The position numbers were made by a program, and so were the translations under genes. Of a stretch of DNA of 64,000 nt, positions 31,301 through 43,267 are shown one piece after another. Numbering within the stretch: position 1 is the first letter of the stretch; each line of letters begins with the position of its first letter. The DNA lies in the NCBI GenBank assembly GCA_003013855.2, contig ML058465.1, positions 1,178,001-1,242,000 of the forward strand, given 5' to 3'. Source of the stretch: Liriodendron chinense. Lineage: Eukaryota > Streptophyta > Magnoliopsida > Magnoliales > Magnoliaceae. The notes under the pieces were generated by a model that ran no database searches, had not been told where the DNA came from, and saw only the letters and a program-made list of their open reading frames with translations.

Positions 31301-34257
31301 ATGGCGTATCCTTCTTCTGAAAAAAGCTCCGCGTCTCCATATTCAGATTCAAATCCAGACTCAGATCATGGTCACTCAGATCCGCCAGCTAAGGAAGTTA
31401 GGGCAAAGGTAAGAGAGAGGGAGATCGCATCGTGTTCTTCATCTTCTTTTCTTGAGTGAAGCCTCGTTTAATAGCATCTAAAATGACTTTGTTGTCATCA
31501 AAGCCGTTCATTCTGCTCTCCTTACCTAGAATGATCCATGATCTAAAAATTGCACCGAGTACAATGCTTTGGATTATCTTGAAACTAGGTCTATTATAGA
31601 ATTGTGTCCGGCCATCTACTGGTTCACTTAGCTTTAAATCTGCCTCATTTTTTGGCGCTCACCCTAAAACGATCTCTACTAAGCATGGATAAAACACAGA
31701 TTTCATGGTGGGGTTTACAAAATTTTGGCATCCAATTCGATTCTCCTCACTTTCAAACATTTATTGATGATGTGAGAGAAAATACATATATGTAATTACA
31801 CCAGTTTCAAACAGGGCCTAAATCAATTACTTAGATGTGTTGATGATCACATGAAACAGTGGGGATTGAACGACTTCATGATTAGCTGCAGGAAGTTTTC
31901 AACGGTGTAGGTTTTTGTTTCCACTGTTTCATTGGTGTGACTCGTATGAGTTTTGGATCTGCCTGATTTTTAGAATCTTGCCGTATTGTGGATGGAATGG
32001 ATTTGTCATGGACATCTATTTCCAGACAGCCCCGGGCGCATGTATATGCCTGATCCACTTCCTCACGTAGGAATTAGTTAAATGATCACATCAATCAGAT
32101 GGTTTCGATGAACAATCAGTACTTTTTTTTTTCCAGTTTATATTCTATCCATGCTGGCCCATAATTTGCACGTTTGATTTTACTCATGTACAAGTTTTCA
32201 CCGCCAATTGTAATGACTGAAATAACTTTATCATGTAGAGATCCAGAAAAGCACCACGACGAGGACGAACATCTGGAGGAGAGGACTCAAAGGTATCTCT
32301 TGAATTCTTAATGGTTTCTAAACTATTCATTTTGGAGGCCCACCTGAGTTTTGCCGCAATCAAATCAATTGATCAGATCTTTGAACTGTGGGCCCCACAA
32401 TGAAATATATTTTATTTGAAAATAGTGGTGATTGAATGCCGGTACGTACCACAAAGCATAGCAGTTGGGGCTGTACGACAGCAACTTTTTGATACACAAA
32501 ACGAGATGGGAATCTGTGGGTCCCACCATGATCTACATTTTAGAGTATGGCTCAAAAAATGATGTGGTCCACTTGAGCTTTAAATATGCCTCATTTATGG
32601 GCCCTCATTCTAAAATGATCTCTACTAATGAATGGATGGCATGGATAAAACACAGATTTTATGGTGGGGTTTACGAAGTTTTAGCTTCGAATGTAATTGC
32701 AACCAATTCTCCTCATTTTCAAACACAGCTGTGCATGCTTTTATTGATGATGTGAGGGAAAATACATCTAATTACACCATTTCAAACCAGGCCTAAATCA
32801 ATTAGTTAGATAATCACATCAATTATCGATAGTTTAAATGATCACATCTGTATTTTTTTCAATTTATATTTCGTAGATTGTGGCCCGCCCATAATTTGAA
32901 CGGTTCGACTAGATGCATTATCATATTATGTGTACAAGTTTTTACTACCTACTTTCAAAGATTTATCTAAACTTTCGTTACAGAAACGACCGCGGTTGGA
33001 AGAGACGAGCTACAACACGGGTTCAAGAGATGTGATGGCTATGGTAAGAGCGGGAGATCTGGGGTCTTTTTCTTTTAATGTTTTTTTTTTTTCCAATGTA
33101 TTTTAAAGCACTGAATACCTGAAATCGGAACCATTACTCCTATGCGCCTTACTTCAAATGGTCCATGATCCACTCCGTCCATCCAATTTGAAAGACCACA
33201 ATAGCGCTGGATTCTAAAAATCAGGCAGATCCAAAACTCATGTGGGCCATACCACATGAAACAGTGGGGATTGAACAGCTTCATGATTAGCTGCAGGAAG
33301 TTTTCAACAGTTGAGGATTTTGTTTCCACTGTTTCATTTGTGTGGCTCATCTGGTTTTGGATCTTCCTGATTTTTAGAATCCTATTCATGTCAAAACAAA
33401 TGGATGGAGTGGATTTGTCATGGACATGTATTTCCACACAAGATCCACTTCCTTCACGTGTAGGAATTAGTTAGACCATCAATCAATCAGATGGTTTAAA
33501 TGAACAATCAGTATTTTTTTAATCCAGTTTATATTCTATTTATACTGGCCCATAATTTGAACGGTTTGATTTTACATGTACAAGTTTTTACTGCCAGTCG
33601 TAATGACTGGGATACCCTTCTCATGCAGAGATCCGGAGGAGCTCCAGAACGAGGACGAACATCTGGTGGAGAGGACTCAGAGGTATCTCTTGAATTCTTA
33701 ATGGTTTCTAAACTATTCATTGGAGGTCCACCTGAATCCTATCAATTGATTAGATCTTTGAACTGTGGGCCCCACAATGAAATGTATTTTATCGGCGCTT
33801 TCCATTCACTTTTCAGTGGTGATTGAATGCCGGTACTACAAAGCGGAGCAGTTGGTGGAATGGGACTTAATTGAAATGAAATATTTCTACCTTGCCTGGT
33901 TTTAAGAGTCGGCAACTGGGTCCAGGGCCTTGCCTCGGTGGTAGGACTCTACGGAGTTTCAACTAAGGGGTCTCGGCTTATGACTGACTGGGTAGGTGGG
34001 TTGCATGACTGACTGGGTCTGGCAACTCAAGACTGATTCGTTGAGTCCTGGGTGTGACTGGCCTGCTAAGAGAAATCAGTGTGCCCCATCCATCGCTTTA
34101 GGTAGATTTATAAGTAATGTGTACGCTTTACCCTGTGCAGATGCATAAAATTACAGTTGTAAGTACTGCAGAGGAAATGGCAATTTCTTTCATTTGCTCG
34201 TGTGGCAAGGAGCACAAGGTTATCCACAGGTTCAAAGCTGATCTCAAGAGTGAGTGA
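31301..34257 (+). CDS. Candidate five-exon gene for a basic protein of about 130 residues
   Basis: Proposed exons: 31301-31408, 32239-32292, 32984-33043, 33629-33682 and 34141-34257 (TGA). Lengths are 108, 54, 60, 54 and 117 nt, all multiples of three, and every junction is phase 0 with GT-AG borders (donors GTAAGA, GTATCT, GTAAGA, GTATCT; acceptors ATGTAG, TTACAG, ATGCAG, GTGCAG). The ATG has G at -3 and +4. Residues 1-36 are Ser/Pro/Asp-rich; 37-74 are basic (RSRKAPRRGRTSGGEDSK, KKRPRLEETSYNTGSRD) and look like nuclear localisation signals. Exons 2 and 4 are duplicates. The C-terminus holds FICSCGKEHKVIHRFKADL with a Cys-x-Cys pair. I do not recognise a family. Consistent phases and a TATA box favour a real gene, but introns are repeat-derived and expression is unknown. 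It may be the end product of exon shuffling, or a decaying copy of a longer gene. Confidence 0.45.
31843..32480. repeat. First copy of an exon-containing duplication
   Basis: From ACAGTGGGGATTGAACGACT to the stretch ATTGAATGCCGGTACGTACC this parallels 33240-33860, including intron flanks, the 54-nt exon and GTATCTCTTGAATTCTTAAT downstream. Identity is high, about 85-90% by eye. Confidence 0.85.
33130..33425. repeat. Foldback element E inside intron 3
   Basis: ATTCTAAAAATCAGGCAGATCC is mirrored by GGATCTTCCTGATTTTTAGAAT around the centre CTTCATGATTAGCTGCAGG. A related copy lies at 31850-32030. Confidence 0.7.
33240..33860. repeat. Second copy of the exon-containing duplication
   Basis: Parallels 31843-32480. 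The part from 33450 to 33900 occurs a third time at 56285-56750, so three copies exist in the window. Confidence 0.85.
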
Positions 34258-35737
34258 GAATTCAAGTGGAGTGGGAGTGGGAGTGAGAGATGGGCCACAC
34301 ACTTAAGAGATGGGCCACAATCTTTATTTTCATTGTCTTTACCTTTTATTTTTCGGATGCTTTGCTCTATCCACATTTCTGCATATTTTAGATGTATTTT
34401 TAACTTCATCAATCGTTTATTTTCCTTGGCACAAAAACCAAGGCTATGGAACATTGATATAGACTGTTGATTTTTTTATTAACCCGCCCCAACCTAACTG
34501 ATTTACACCCTTAGGTCTCTGTGATTTGTGTTCCAAAATGCACGCCAGTCTATTCACCAGTTGGCTGCACGTGTGAATTGAATGTTTACTGTTAGCTTCT
34601 CTAACTGCCATTTCTTTCTGGCTTGTGACCCACCTGGTGAAGGGCCTGGGTCATTTGAGAGCTTTTTGGGGGAGATTTGTTGCCCGTTCTTCTTATATGA
34701 GCAATGAGATGATTGCTTGGAGAGAGATCCATGGGCGCGTGCCAACTTGGCACATGTGGAGAAGCTGCAAGCCCCATAGTGGGTGGGACCCACTGTGGAT
34801 GCCTGACCGGAAAAAAAAAAGAAAAAAGAAAAAAAAGTAGGCCTGAAGGAAAATTCAACAGCCTGATTTGTTGGCCAGATCATTGAGAGGATGGGTCCCA
34901 CCTAATTAATGCACGACTAGAACCTACGAACTCCAGGTCAGCATCGTGTGTTGTATGGGGCTTGCTGGGTTCAACATGTGAATTCTTCCAAAAAGTCTTG
35001 TTGGGATTCTCAAAAGTAAGAGCATGATTCACTGATGTTAGCATCCTTCTCTTGTTTCGGCCATCATATATAGGTGGGCCTTACAAGCTTTTGGAATTGG
35101 TCACCACGACCAACGGTAGTTATGGCTGTATGTTTGATGAAGATCATTCATTTGTTGGGGTCTCTATTATGGTGGGCCTTCTGTATAGAACCCACATTAA
35201 TTGGGAAATCCTAGCCATCAGTTTTTGGGCCCTCTAAAACTGATAATCAAAATGGAGGGCCAATCGCCAATGGTCAAAATGGGAAAAGTTATAAATTTGG
35301 AAGAGATCCAATGGTTTGAGCCAGTAGAACTAGAAAGAGTATATAGAAGCTATCTTTGGACAAACCATGTGGCAGGGAGACATATGAATCGGGACCGTTC
35401 ATCTAGGCAAGCTGTGGATGACCTGTAACACAAAATCTCTACTCACATACATACAATGCCAGTAGAATTTGGGCAATTTTACCTCTCCAATTAGTTAAGC
35501 CCTTTAAATCGTGTCCGTCCATTTCTTTAATGATTGTAAGTTGCAGTTATATAGGCATAGTTCAAAACTCACAGATTCAACTCAACTCGGACGCTTCAGC
35601 TTGACTCCTAGCTGATTCCCTAGATTAATTGCCGAGTCTCTTGGAAATTCAGTTTTGAGTCTGACTCGACTGGTTGAGTTGACTCGACCAACTAGTGGAC
35701 TTGACAGGACTCACGGTGACTTAATGCAATACTCAGG
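34258..35737. other. 3' flank of the candidate gene and intergenic DNA
   Basis: 34258-34480 (GTGGGAGTGGGAGTGAGAG, GATGCTTTGCTCTA) recurs at 56860-57125. A poly-A-rich patch lies at 34810-34840. The remainder to 35737 has short accidental ORFs and GAGTTGACTCGACC phrases (35580-35720). Nothing else is recognised. Confidence 0.5.
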
Positions 35738-36480
35738 GCCTGTTTGGATGCCACCAAGTAAGTTACTTTTCCTACTTACAGCAGTAGATAAGTAAGTTTG
35801 GTTTATGATAATTAATAAGCAACTTTTAAACTTAAAAGTACATAATCACTCAGCTAATATTTTTAGCTTTTTACTTTTTCACAAGCTGCAAAAGGGAGGA
35901 ATAGGAGAGGTGAAAGAGAGGAAAAGGATAAGCATCTTGTTTACCATCAAGGCAGGCCCCACCTGAATAGACAGTGTTGGTGTGAACGGTGGTGCATGTG
36001 ATGGGCAGTGGATATTGAAGGTGGGCCCCACATGATGGATAATCACATTGATGGTTGGCCCTACTTGATAGATGACCAACATCAAAGGCGGGCCCTACAT
36101 AATGAATGGCGCACATTAAAAGTCAGGCCATAATGCTGAATTGCCCACATCCAAGGTAGCCCTGCATGATGGACGGCCTACACAATGAATGGTCCACATC
36201 AAAGGTTGGCTCCACATTTAAGGTGGGCCCACATGATGGACAATCTACATCAAAGGTGGACTCCGCATGATGGGCAATTAATAATGGTGGGCCCCACATG
36301 ATGGATGATCCACATCAAGGTGGGCCCCACATGATTGACGGTCCACATCAAAGGTCGGGATAATGAGAATGGCCCATATCCAAAGCGGGCTCTGCATGAT
36401 GGACAACCCACATGGGAGGTTGGCCTATATTGGATGGTCCACATCAAAGGTGGACACCACATGTTGGGCGGCGAGTCAAC
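35738..36480. mobile_element. Long TIR element with AAGTAACTTA motifs, copy 2, truncated
   Basis: The left end GGGCCTGTTTGGATGCCACC is followed by AAGTAAGTTACTTTTCCTAC and TTACAGCAGTAGATAAGTAA as in copy 3. The interior 35950-36470 is an array of about 14 degenerate 33-36-bp units (GGTGGGCCCCACATGATGGA, TGATCCACATCAAAG). No right terminus is present. Confidence 0.6.
35950..36470. repeat. Degenerate 33-36-bp tandem array
   Basis: Repeated units alternate a GTGGGCCCCACATGATGGA block with a TCCACATCAAAG block. The same array in reverse sense lies at 61520-61790, and a short version at 29590-29700. Confidence 0.8.
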
Positions 36481-36559
36481 TCACCTGGTCAGCAGAACCC
36501 AAAATCCTAATTCAACTCGGCGAGTCAACTCACTTGGTCAGCACATCCAACCTAGTCAA

Positions 36560-38030
36560 CTCACCTAGTTAAGCCCAAGTCTAGAAACAGGCCTGAACCA
36601 AGCCCAAATCAAAGCTTAGGATTGGAATTCCAAGGGAAACAAAAGGCATCCAAACCTCAAATCTTGGCACGCCACACACTTGAGGGAAGAACCTGTTGAA
36701 GCAAGGGGCTCCTCTAAGGGCTGACAGTACCATGTGTGCCGCCAACCACGTGGCAGCCCCCCTCTCCGGGCCGTTTTCCTCCCTGAATCGTGCGAGAAGC
36801 TCGTTTACACCCCTTAAGTGTGTGAAAAATGTAAAGTTACTCCGATACTCCTCTTTTGAACCCAAATTACCATTTTGTCAATCAATCCAACCATCCATCT
36901 CTCGCCACATGGACATCTTCAACCTCAGCCATCCAAGCTTATTATTCCCCTAAATTTGCATACAATTATAGAAAAAAACCGAGGCTATAAGTAGCCCCCT
37001 CCTCTTCACATTTCAAGCATCCCCCAACATCCACAAATTATATCCCTTCTCTACAACTCCTCATCCAAAACCCTTCTTAGCTTAGCCTAGTCTTAACCAT
37101 CTAGCCTAGTCATCCCTCCACCAAGGAGATAGAGAGAGTGAGGAAGCAAGCCTAGCCCTAGCCTGGTTACTCCAACCTTAGCCCTAGCCTCTTGAGTCAT
37201 CTAATCCTAAACCCAAGCCACATGATCTAATCCTTGTGACACCTCCGTCCACCCAGCTTCCAGCTTTTCCCAACCATGCATTAGCATTATGCAATATATA
37301 CTCCATTCTCAATCCCCTGCTTATCTCATACTGTATCTCACCTTACATTAACATCGATCCGGGTGTATGTTCTGTGGTTCGGCGATTTAATCATATCTTA
37401 CCCATCAGAAACCCTGACTGGTGTGCATTTCATTTTATGCATCACCTCGACACTCTGTCAATACTAACGTATGCTCTGAGACTTGCCACATGGTTAGAGC
37501 TTGCCCACCAGAAATTCGTGCTGACTCACACGTAGCACCACATTGCGTTATGCGCATCACTTCAGTAGCTATCAACATAAACGAATGCTCTGAGGCTTGC
37601 CAATAAGTTGGAACTTGCCCACTAAAAATTCTTGCTGACTCACACTGGTCGTAGCATCACATATCATTAATGCAAGAATAAGAATTAATCCTCGAAATTT
37701 GTTTAATCTTGTTAGGTAGAAACTGTACATTTGTACAAGAAGAGTAGGTGCCTAACACCTTTCCACTTTGTAACCGTGGTCTTTACCTCGAACTTATGGA
37801 AACATATCAAGGATTTAGCTTAGGATTATGAATTTTCGGGTCCCTTTCCTAAGCGTTTCTACAAAGTCTAGCTGACCACAGATTTGTAGTAATTAGTTAA
37901 TGACGACTCCAGTCTTACATAACTTCATTTTCATCATACCAATACCACATATCCCAAACAATAAAGGAAAAATCCCTCAAGAGAGGCAAAATGCCGTGTG
38001 GGTAGGGCGTCGAGAGACCGTTGTCCACAG
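36560..38030 (+). mobile_element. LTR of a second Tat-type retrotransposon
   Basis: A TATA box stands at 36986-36993 (CTATAAGTAGCCCC). Near 37735-37850 are GTGCCTAACACCTTTCC, TGTAACCGTGGTCTTTACC and GGGTCCCTTTCCTAAGCG, phrases I associate with plant Tat/Ogre LTR and leader regions. A degenerate primer site and a gag frame follow. The left border is not sharp; 36480-36560 has AGTCAACTCACCTGGTCAGC repeats. Confidence 0.55.
36986..36993 (+). promoter_or_regulatory. TATA box of the second Tat LTR
   Basis: TATAAGTA in GAGGCTATAAGTAGCCCCC, followed by a C/T-rich leader. Confidence 0.55.
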
Positions 38031-38032
38031 AA

Positions 38033-38051
38033 TTGCGACTCCACTGTAGAA
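38033..38051 (+). other. Degenerate primer binding site
   Basis: TTGCGACTCCACTGTAGAA differs by a few bases from the TGGCGACTCCACTGGGGA site of Tat/Ogre elements (tRNA-Arg type). It lies about 170 bases before the gag frame. Confidence 0.5.
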
Positions 38052-38216
38052 ATGCTAGTCGCATTAGCCAAACCCAACTCGAAAAGCAAGATTCCACTAA
38101 TCCCGAGGATTAACGGTTCTTATGCACTTTAGCATCAACATTCTGCATTCATACCATCCTTAGAAAAATAAAAAAGCCAAAAAAACCAAAATCTCAAAAA
38201 TTAGACCTAGATAGAC

Positions 38217-39385
38217 ATGGCTAACCATGAGGAAGAAGTCCATCATTTCTCCACCCTCGACATGCAAGATGCCCAACCTCTACAGACCCAGCTACTAGAA
38301 ATTGAGCCAGTTGCCTGCATCCAAAAAGTGACGCAAATAATCAAAGAAATGCAGGAGATGTTCCTCCAGTTCATGCAAGCTCAAGCCATCGCAGCCTGTA
38401 ACCAAGCTTGTTTCATCCAACAAAAACAACCAGTTCTCCTTCCAGCATGTAGCTCAATTCAAGCACGATCATCGGATTCTGCACAAGATTTCTGACACCA
38501 GCCAACACAACCTTCCACCTCGAGGCATTCCTTCCAATATCCTCCCACGAACGGGAGTCAATTCCATCATCCTACAATTAGAACTCTCAGTTCAATCCAA
38601 CATCCTATCCCCAATGAGAATTCTAGCCAGTATCAACATCCTCTAACTAATGTCTCGTCGCAGTCTCCTCTTCCAATTCCAGTCCAACAAACTCCTTATA
38701 ACTGGAGCAATCACCAGGTCCAACTTCCTCCAAGCAGGAATTAGAGGAGCATCAATGAAATTAATTATTATGAAAGGGGGGCAGCCTTATAAGGGGCAAG
38801 ATCTCTATCATCTGGTCCCTCTGAAATCTAACAAATCCGAGAGCAAATGCAAGAGATAAAAAGGAAGCTGCAGAAGCAGTAGGGGTTGGATCTTTCATCC
38901 ACCAAGTTCAGGGACCTCTATCCCTTTCCCAATGCGATGGTACCTTAAGACTCTGAGGTACCAAAATTTAAAAGATATGATAGGACAGGGTGCCCTGTAG
39001 ACCACCTAAGAGCGTTCTGTGGCGAGCTCAATGTCGTGGCAGATAGTGACGGAGCATTGATCCGTTTATTTTAGAAGTCTCTAAAATGTGACGCATTGGA
39101 TTGGTACACATCATTAAACTACCATCGAATCAAAACTTGGGAACAACTTTTCCAAGAGTTCATCGATCGTTTCGTATACAATCTTAATGTAACACCCAGA
39201 ATGGCATATCTTGTGACCTTAAGGCAAATGAATGACGAGTCATTATCATTCTACATTGGACGGTGGCGGGCCATGGCCATAAAAATGAAGACATAAATCG
39301 ACAACGAGGAGCAAATCTCCATGATCGTCAACTCGGCAAACCCGAGTATCTCTAGATACAATTGAAATTGCATCGGTAGTTTAAC
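38217..39385 (+). pseudogene. Tat-type gag, broken
   Basis: The first open part (38217-38495) is Gln/Met-rich. The conserved gag domain follows at about 38940-39295: PKFKRYDRTGCPVDHLRAFC, CDALDWYTSLNYHRIKTWEQ, LFQEFIDRFVYNLN and ESLSFYIGRWRAMAIKMK. In-frame stops occur after MVP, in the block RLF-stop-KSLK and after KMKT. Nothing of pol remains: homology ends near 39385. Confidence 0.8.
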
Positions 39386-39702
39386 ACGACACCCTACGCT
39401 TATACGCGAAAGCTTGTCGGAGTTTATAAAATTATGGCTAAGTCCTAGAGGAGGGTGATTAGGATCGTTTTAAAATTCTTTTAAAAACATATTGCCTAAT
39501 TAAACTAATTAGCAAATATAAACTAATTAAGCAAGAACGCTTAGCTTCCAAGATTAAGTGGGTCCAATCATGAAGGCTAGCAAAGATAAACAATTAAGCA
39601 ACATAACCTAAGCATATAGATTATAAAGATATAACAATTAAGCAACTATAAGACGTGACCCCACTATAACAATTAGGACATCAATTAAACTAAAAGATGC
39701 CT
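39386..39702. other. AT-rich junction before the tandem array
   Basis: ATGGCTAAGTCCTAGAGGAGGGTG followed by TTAGGATCGTTTTAAAATTC resembles the border of a Copia LTR in reverse sense. The following AATTAAGCAA-rich stretch lacks any feature. Array homology starts sharply at 39703. Confidence 0.35.
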
Positions 39703-40305
39703 GAACAGGGCAAGGCTCCGCTTGGCTCAGCTCATTTATAGCTCTACTCTAGAGGAACATATTGAAGAAAAAGAAAGTACTAACTATTGGATTTTGAATT
39801 TTTTAGCCACAAAAATATGACCCAGAATTTAGAAGTGCTCTTAAACTAACGATATATGTTGAATAAGAATTTTCATCCTAGTGGGAGGCACCTTATGAAC
39901 AGGTTAGATTACATATAAACATCCCGCTGGCCACACAAAGGTTTCAATGGTGGTCGTCCCCTTTCCTTTATTTTGGATCTGCCTGATATTTGAGCTCCCA
40001 TCCTAATTATAAAAGCCAACAGGAGGCTTATAACCGATGGATAGAGCAGATGTCATACATAAACCACAGTGGACCCCACAGCCTTTCCTTGCACACACTC
40101 TTCCTATCATCTATTTAGAAACCAATTTCAACGGCTGGTATTCAACGCAAAAGATCTGCTCTCAAAACCGACCGATCATCCAAGTTAGCATCCATGTGGG
40201 CCCATACGAGAAACACAGTTAGTTACAGTTCCCACCACTTTCAAATAATTCGTCCTCTCTGTAACTCCTGAAAAAACCTGCAAAATGCCTTACAAAGCCA
40301 TTTCG

Positions 40306-40349
<44 letters not shown>

Positions 40350-40363
40350 CTAATAAGAAGAGA

Positions 40364-40630
40364 ATGGAAGGAGAGTAGAGAGACGGTCCCGAGAAGAAGA
40401 GAAAGATGGAAGGAGGATCCGAAGATCCTAAGAACGAAGGAGGAGGAGGATCCAAAGATCCCAAGAAGACTGAAGGAGGAGGAGTATCTTCCAAAGAAGA
40501 TCGGAAGAAGAAGGTGATCTTGTCTCACCAAGAAGATCGGAAGAAGAAGGTGATTTTGCCCTGCCAAGAAGAGTGGAAGAAGAAGCCTGTTATGTTAAAT
40601 ATCCCTGATGACAATGTGAAGTTTTCAGAG
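40364..40630 (+). pseudogene. Array exon, unit 1
   Basis: The ATG at 40364 is followed after four codons by TAG. From a second ATG at 40406 the frame is open for 75 codons to the donor GAG/GTAAGATA at 40630/40631. Content: MEGGSEDPKNEGGGGSKDPK, then 12-residue repeats (EDRKKKVILSHQ, EDRKKKVILPCQ, EEWKKK), then NIPDDNVKFSE. See unit 2 for discussion. Confidence 0.5.
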
Positions 40631-41122
40631 GTAAGATATAACTTCTTGGCTTCTAATAGCATGCTTGAATACGTACTGAAATCATCTAGGCATAGTCCAT
40701 GATCTGCTTGGATGGTGGATAAAACACCATCCTGTGCGTGTGACCCTGGGCATTGAGATATCTCTATGCTTGGGGCTGTGTGGGGCCCATAGAAATGTTC
40801 CTGGTAAATTCACTCCATTCATCTGTCTTCAAAAGGCCACAGTAGGTCCAAAACTCATGTGGGCCATACCAGACGAAACAGTGGGGATTAAACGCCTAGC
40901 AGTGATGGATATATATTTTTTGATGTGTTTATTTCTCTGTGCTTATGTAGCCCGCTTGATCATCGTTTAGATTGGGAACATTCAAGTAAGAACTAGAGAT
41001 TTTATCAATTTTAGGGCCCTGACCCAACCAAACTTTTAAGGCTTAGCCTTGGAACTTACGTGTTGGAACTTATAATGGCTCTAGGCTTTCCAAATCTAGA
41101 AAATATATTTTCTTTGAGGAAG

Positions 41123-41840
41123 CTGTTAAAACTAGAAAATGCGTAAGGCAGTTTTCTTGTGTTTCATTGTTCTGGGGTTCTGAGTAACGGAAACATTCAT
41201 CGGCAATCGTAAACAATCACAAAGTATACAAGAGGAGGTATCGCAAGATGAATTTTATTCCTAAGATTTTGAATTCTTGTACATTCCAGGCTGTGATCCG
41301 GCACAAATCCTTAATTAAATCAACGGATGATCACATTTGATTAAAAGACAAAAGTAAATGTATGCAAGCTTCATAGATAAATTAAATAAAGCAAATGAGG
41401 AAGTATCAATATAAATCATGCACACCATAGAGAACACAAAGATTTTTACGTGAAAACCCTTGTAGGAGAAAATCACGGCACAAAGAGACAAAACTCCACT
41501 ATGAATAATGTTATACGATAGATAGAGTATTAGGGAAGAAGCCCAGATAGATCGAGCAGGTGACTAAGTCATCAGGGACTATGGTCTTTAAGTTTGTGGT
41601 CATAGGGACCGGTGTAATTTTGTTATGGACTGAGTCATCGTTTAGACAAGTCGGATGTTTCTGTCCCATGTTCTTTCGGGTTGTCCGGGTTGAAAAACTG
41701 TTAGTGGTTTTCTAATCGAGTCGTCCATCATCGGGCCATCTTCCCATATTTTTATGACGGGTGATCACTGGAGTACATGAACAACGGCTGTTGGATAGCA
41801 CAAACCAGAGTCATCACCTGTTTTATTTGCACCGATGACC
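41123..41840 (-). mobile_element. Tat LTR-like segment inside array unit 1
   Basis: TGTTAAAACTAGAAAATG corresponds to the TGTTGGAACTAGAAAATG end of the 5' LTR at 10505, followed by matching blocks GGTTCTGAGTAACGGAAACA, GAATTTTATTCC, TTGTACATTCCAGGC, CATCAGGGACTATGGTCTT and AAGTCGGATGTTTCTGTCCC. About 210 bases at 41353-41565 are absent from the 10.5-kb LTR and carry GAGATTTTTACGTGGAAACC-like sequence, a Copia LTR piece in reverse. Counterparts begin at 44036, 46966 and 51524 in units 2-4. Confidence 0.7.
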
Positions 41841-42616
41841 ACAGGAAGGCACATCGCAACTACATGCCCAATCCAACAAGCAAATCCCGTTCTACATGGG
41901 TCGCACATCGACTAACTCTAGTGATAATAGTTCATAACAAGCATCTTAAGGTAATCTGAAACTCTTCGATCACAGTTTCTAGTGGTAACGATAGTCCTTT
42001 TTGTTAGTCTTGAGCCTCAATCCGGGCTAAACCCTAGTTGTACAATTAACGTAATTGATACAAGGTTCTTATAATCAGTTGTCGAATAAAGCTGGCGTTT
42101 GCTGTCTCGTCTTTAAAAGCAATTCCGATTATGCACCTTTGTTGATAGCTAATCCGCAATGAGAGATAAGAAGAGAACCTGCTCACGCATGCATAAATGT
42201 GCACGACATTGTAACAAGGCAAGGAATCTTTGATGCACGATGAATGCAATAGAATATATATCGTATGAGATTGATTATATGTGGTAGATACAATAGAAGA
42301 TATGTCATGTAAGAATGAATGTATATGAGAATACAATAATATGTATGCCATGTGAGGTTGAATACATGTCGAGTTAAGTAAGGTAAATGTTGGATTAAGC
42401 ATAGATGAGTGCTAGATTAAGTAGTGATGAGTGCTGGATTAAGGAAGATGAATGTCAGATTAAGCATAAATGAATGTTAGATTAAGCGAGATAAATGTTG
42501 ACGCATGAAGCAAGCAACATTATCTAATCATATCTGTACGAATTTGCACTAAAACGATATTCTGGTCATATTGATGCCTGATAATTCTAAGTAAAAATCT
42601 GGATGTACAACTCATG

Positions 42617-43223
42617 GAACAGGGCCAGGCTCTGCTTGGCTCAGCTCATGGACAGCTCTACTCTAGAGGAACATATAGAAGAAAAAGAAAGTACTAACTA
42701 TTGGATTTTGAATTTTTTAGCCACAAAATTATGATCCAGAATTTAGAAGTGCTCTTAAACTAACGATATATGTTGAATAAAAATTTTCATCCTAGTGGGA
42801 GGCACCTTATGAACGGGTTAGATTGCATATAAACATCCCGCTGGCCATATAAAGGTTTCAATGGTGGCCGTTCCCTTTCCTCTGTTTTGGATCTACCTGA
42901 TATTTGAGCTCCCATCCTAATTATAAGAGCCAGCAGGAGGCTCATAATCGATGGACGGAGCAGATGTCATATATAAACCACGGTGGACCCCACAGCCTTT
43001 CCTTGCACACCCGCTTCCTATCATCTATTTAGAAACCAATTTCAATAACCGGTATTCAACGCAAAAGATCTACTCTCAAAATCGGCCGAACATCCAAGTC
43101 AGCATCCATGTGGGCCCATACGAGAAACACAATTAGTTACAGTTCCCGCGACTTTTAAACAATCCGTCCTCTCTGTAACCCCTGATAAAAACTGCAAAAC
43201 GCCTTACAAAGCCATTTCGAGCG

Positions 43224-43267
<44 letters not shown>

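Larger units (their letters stand above)
39703..42616. repeat. Array unit 1 (2914 bp)
   Basis: Order within the unit: GAACAGGGCAAGGCTCCGCT start; foldback arm (39890-40090); (GA)n at 40309-40347; exon-like ORF with donor at 40631; an ACCCTGGGCATTGAGATATC block; Tat LTR-like piece from 41123; TAAATGTTGGATTAAGC mini-repeats (42380-42500). Confidence 0.9.

Noticed and set aside
34554..34901. Two overlapping minus-strand ORFs near a poly-A patch
   Set aside because: Phe-rich translation of A-rich DNA without homology.
42046..42402. 118-codon minus-strand ORF recurring at 44967-45263, 47865-48221 and 52543-52752
   Set aside because: It is in the LTR-derived and mini-repeat part of the array. It varies in length by stops in each unit and has no splice or promoter context. 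Recurrence follows from the duplication.
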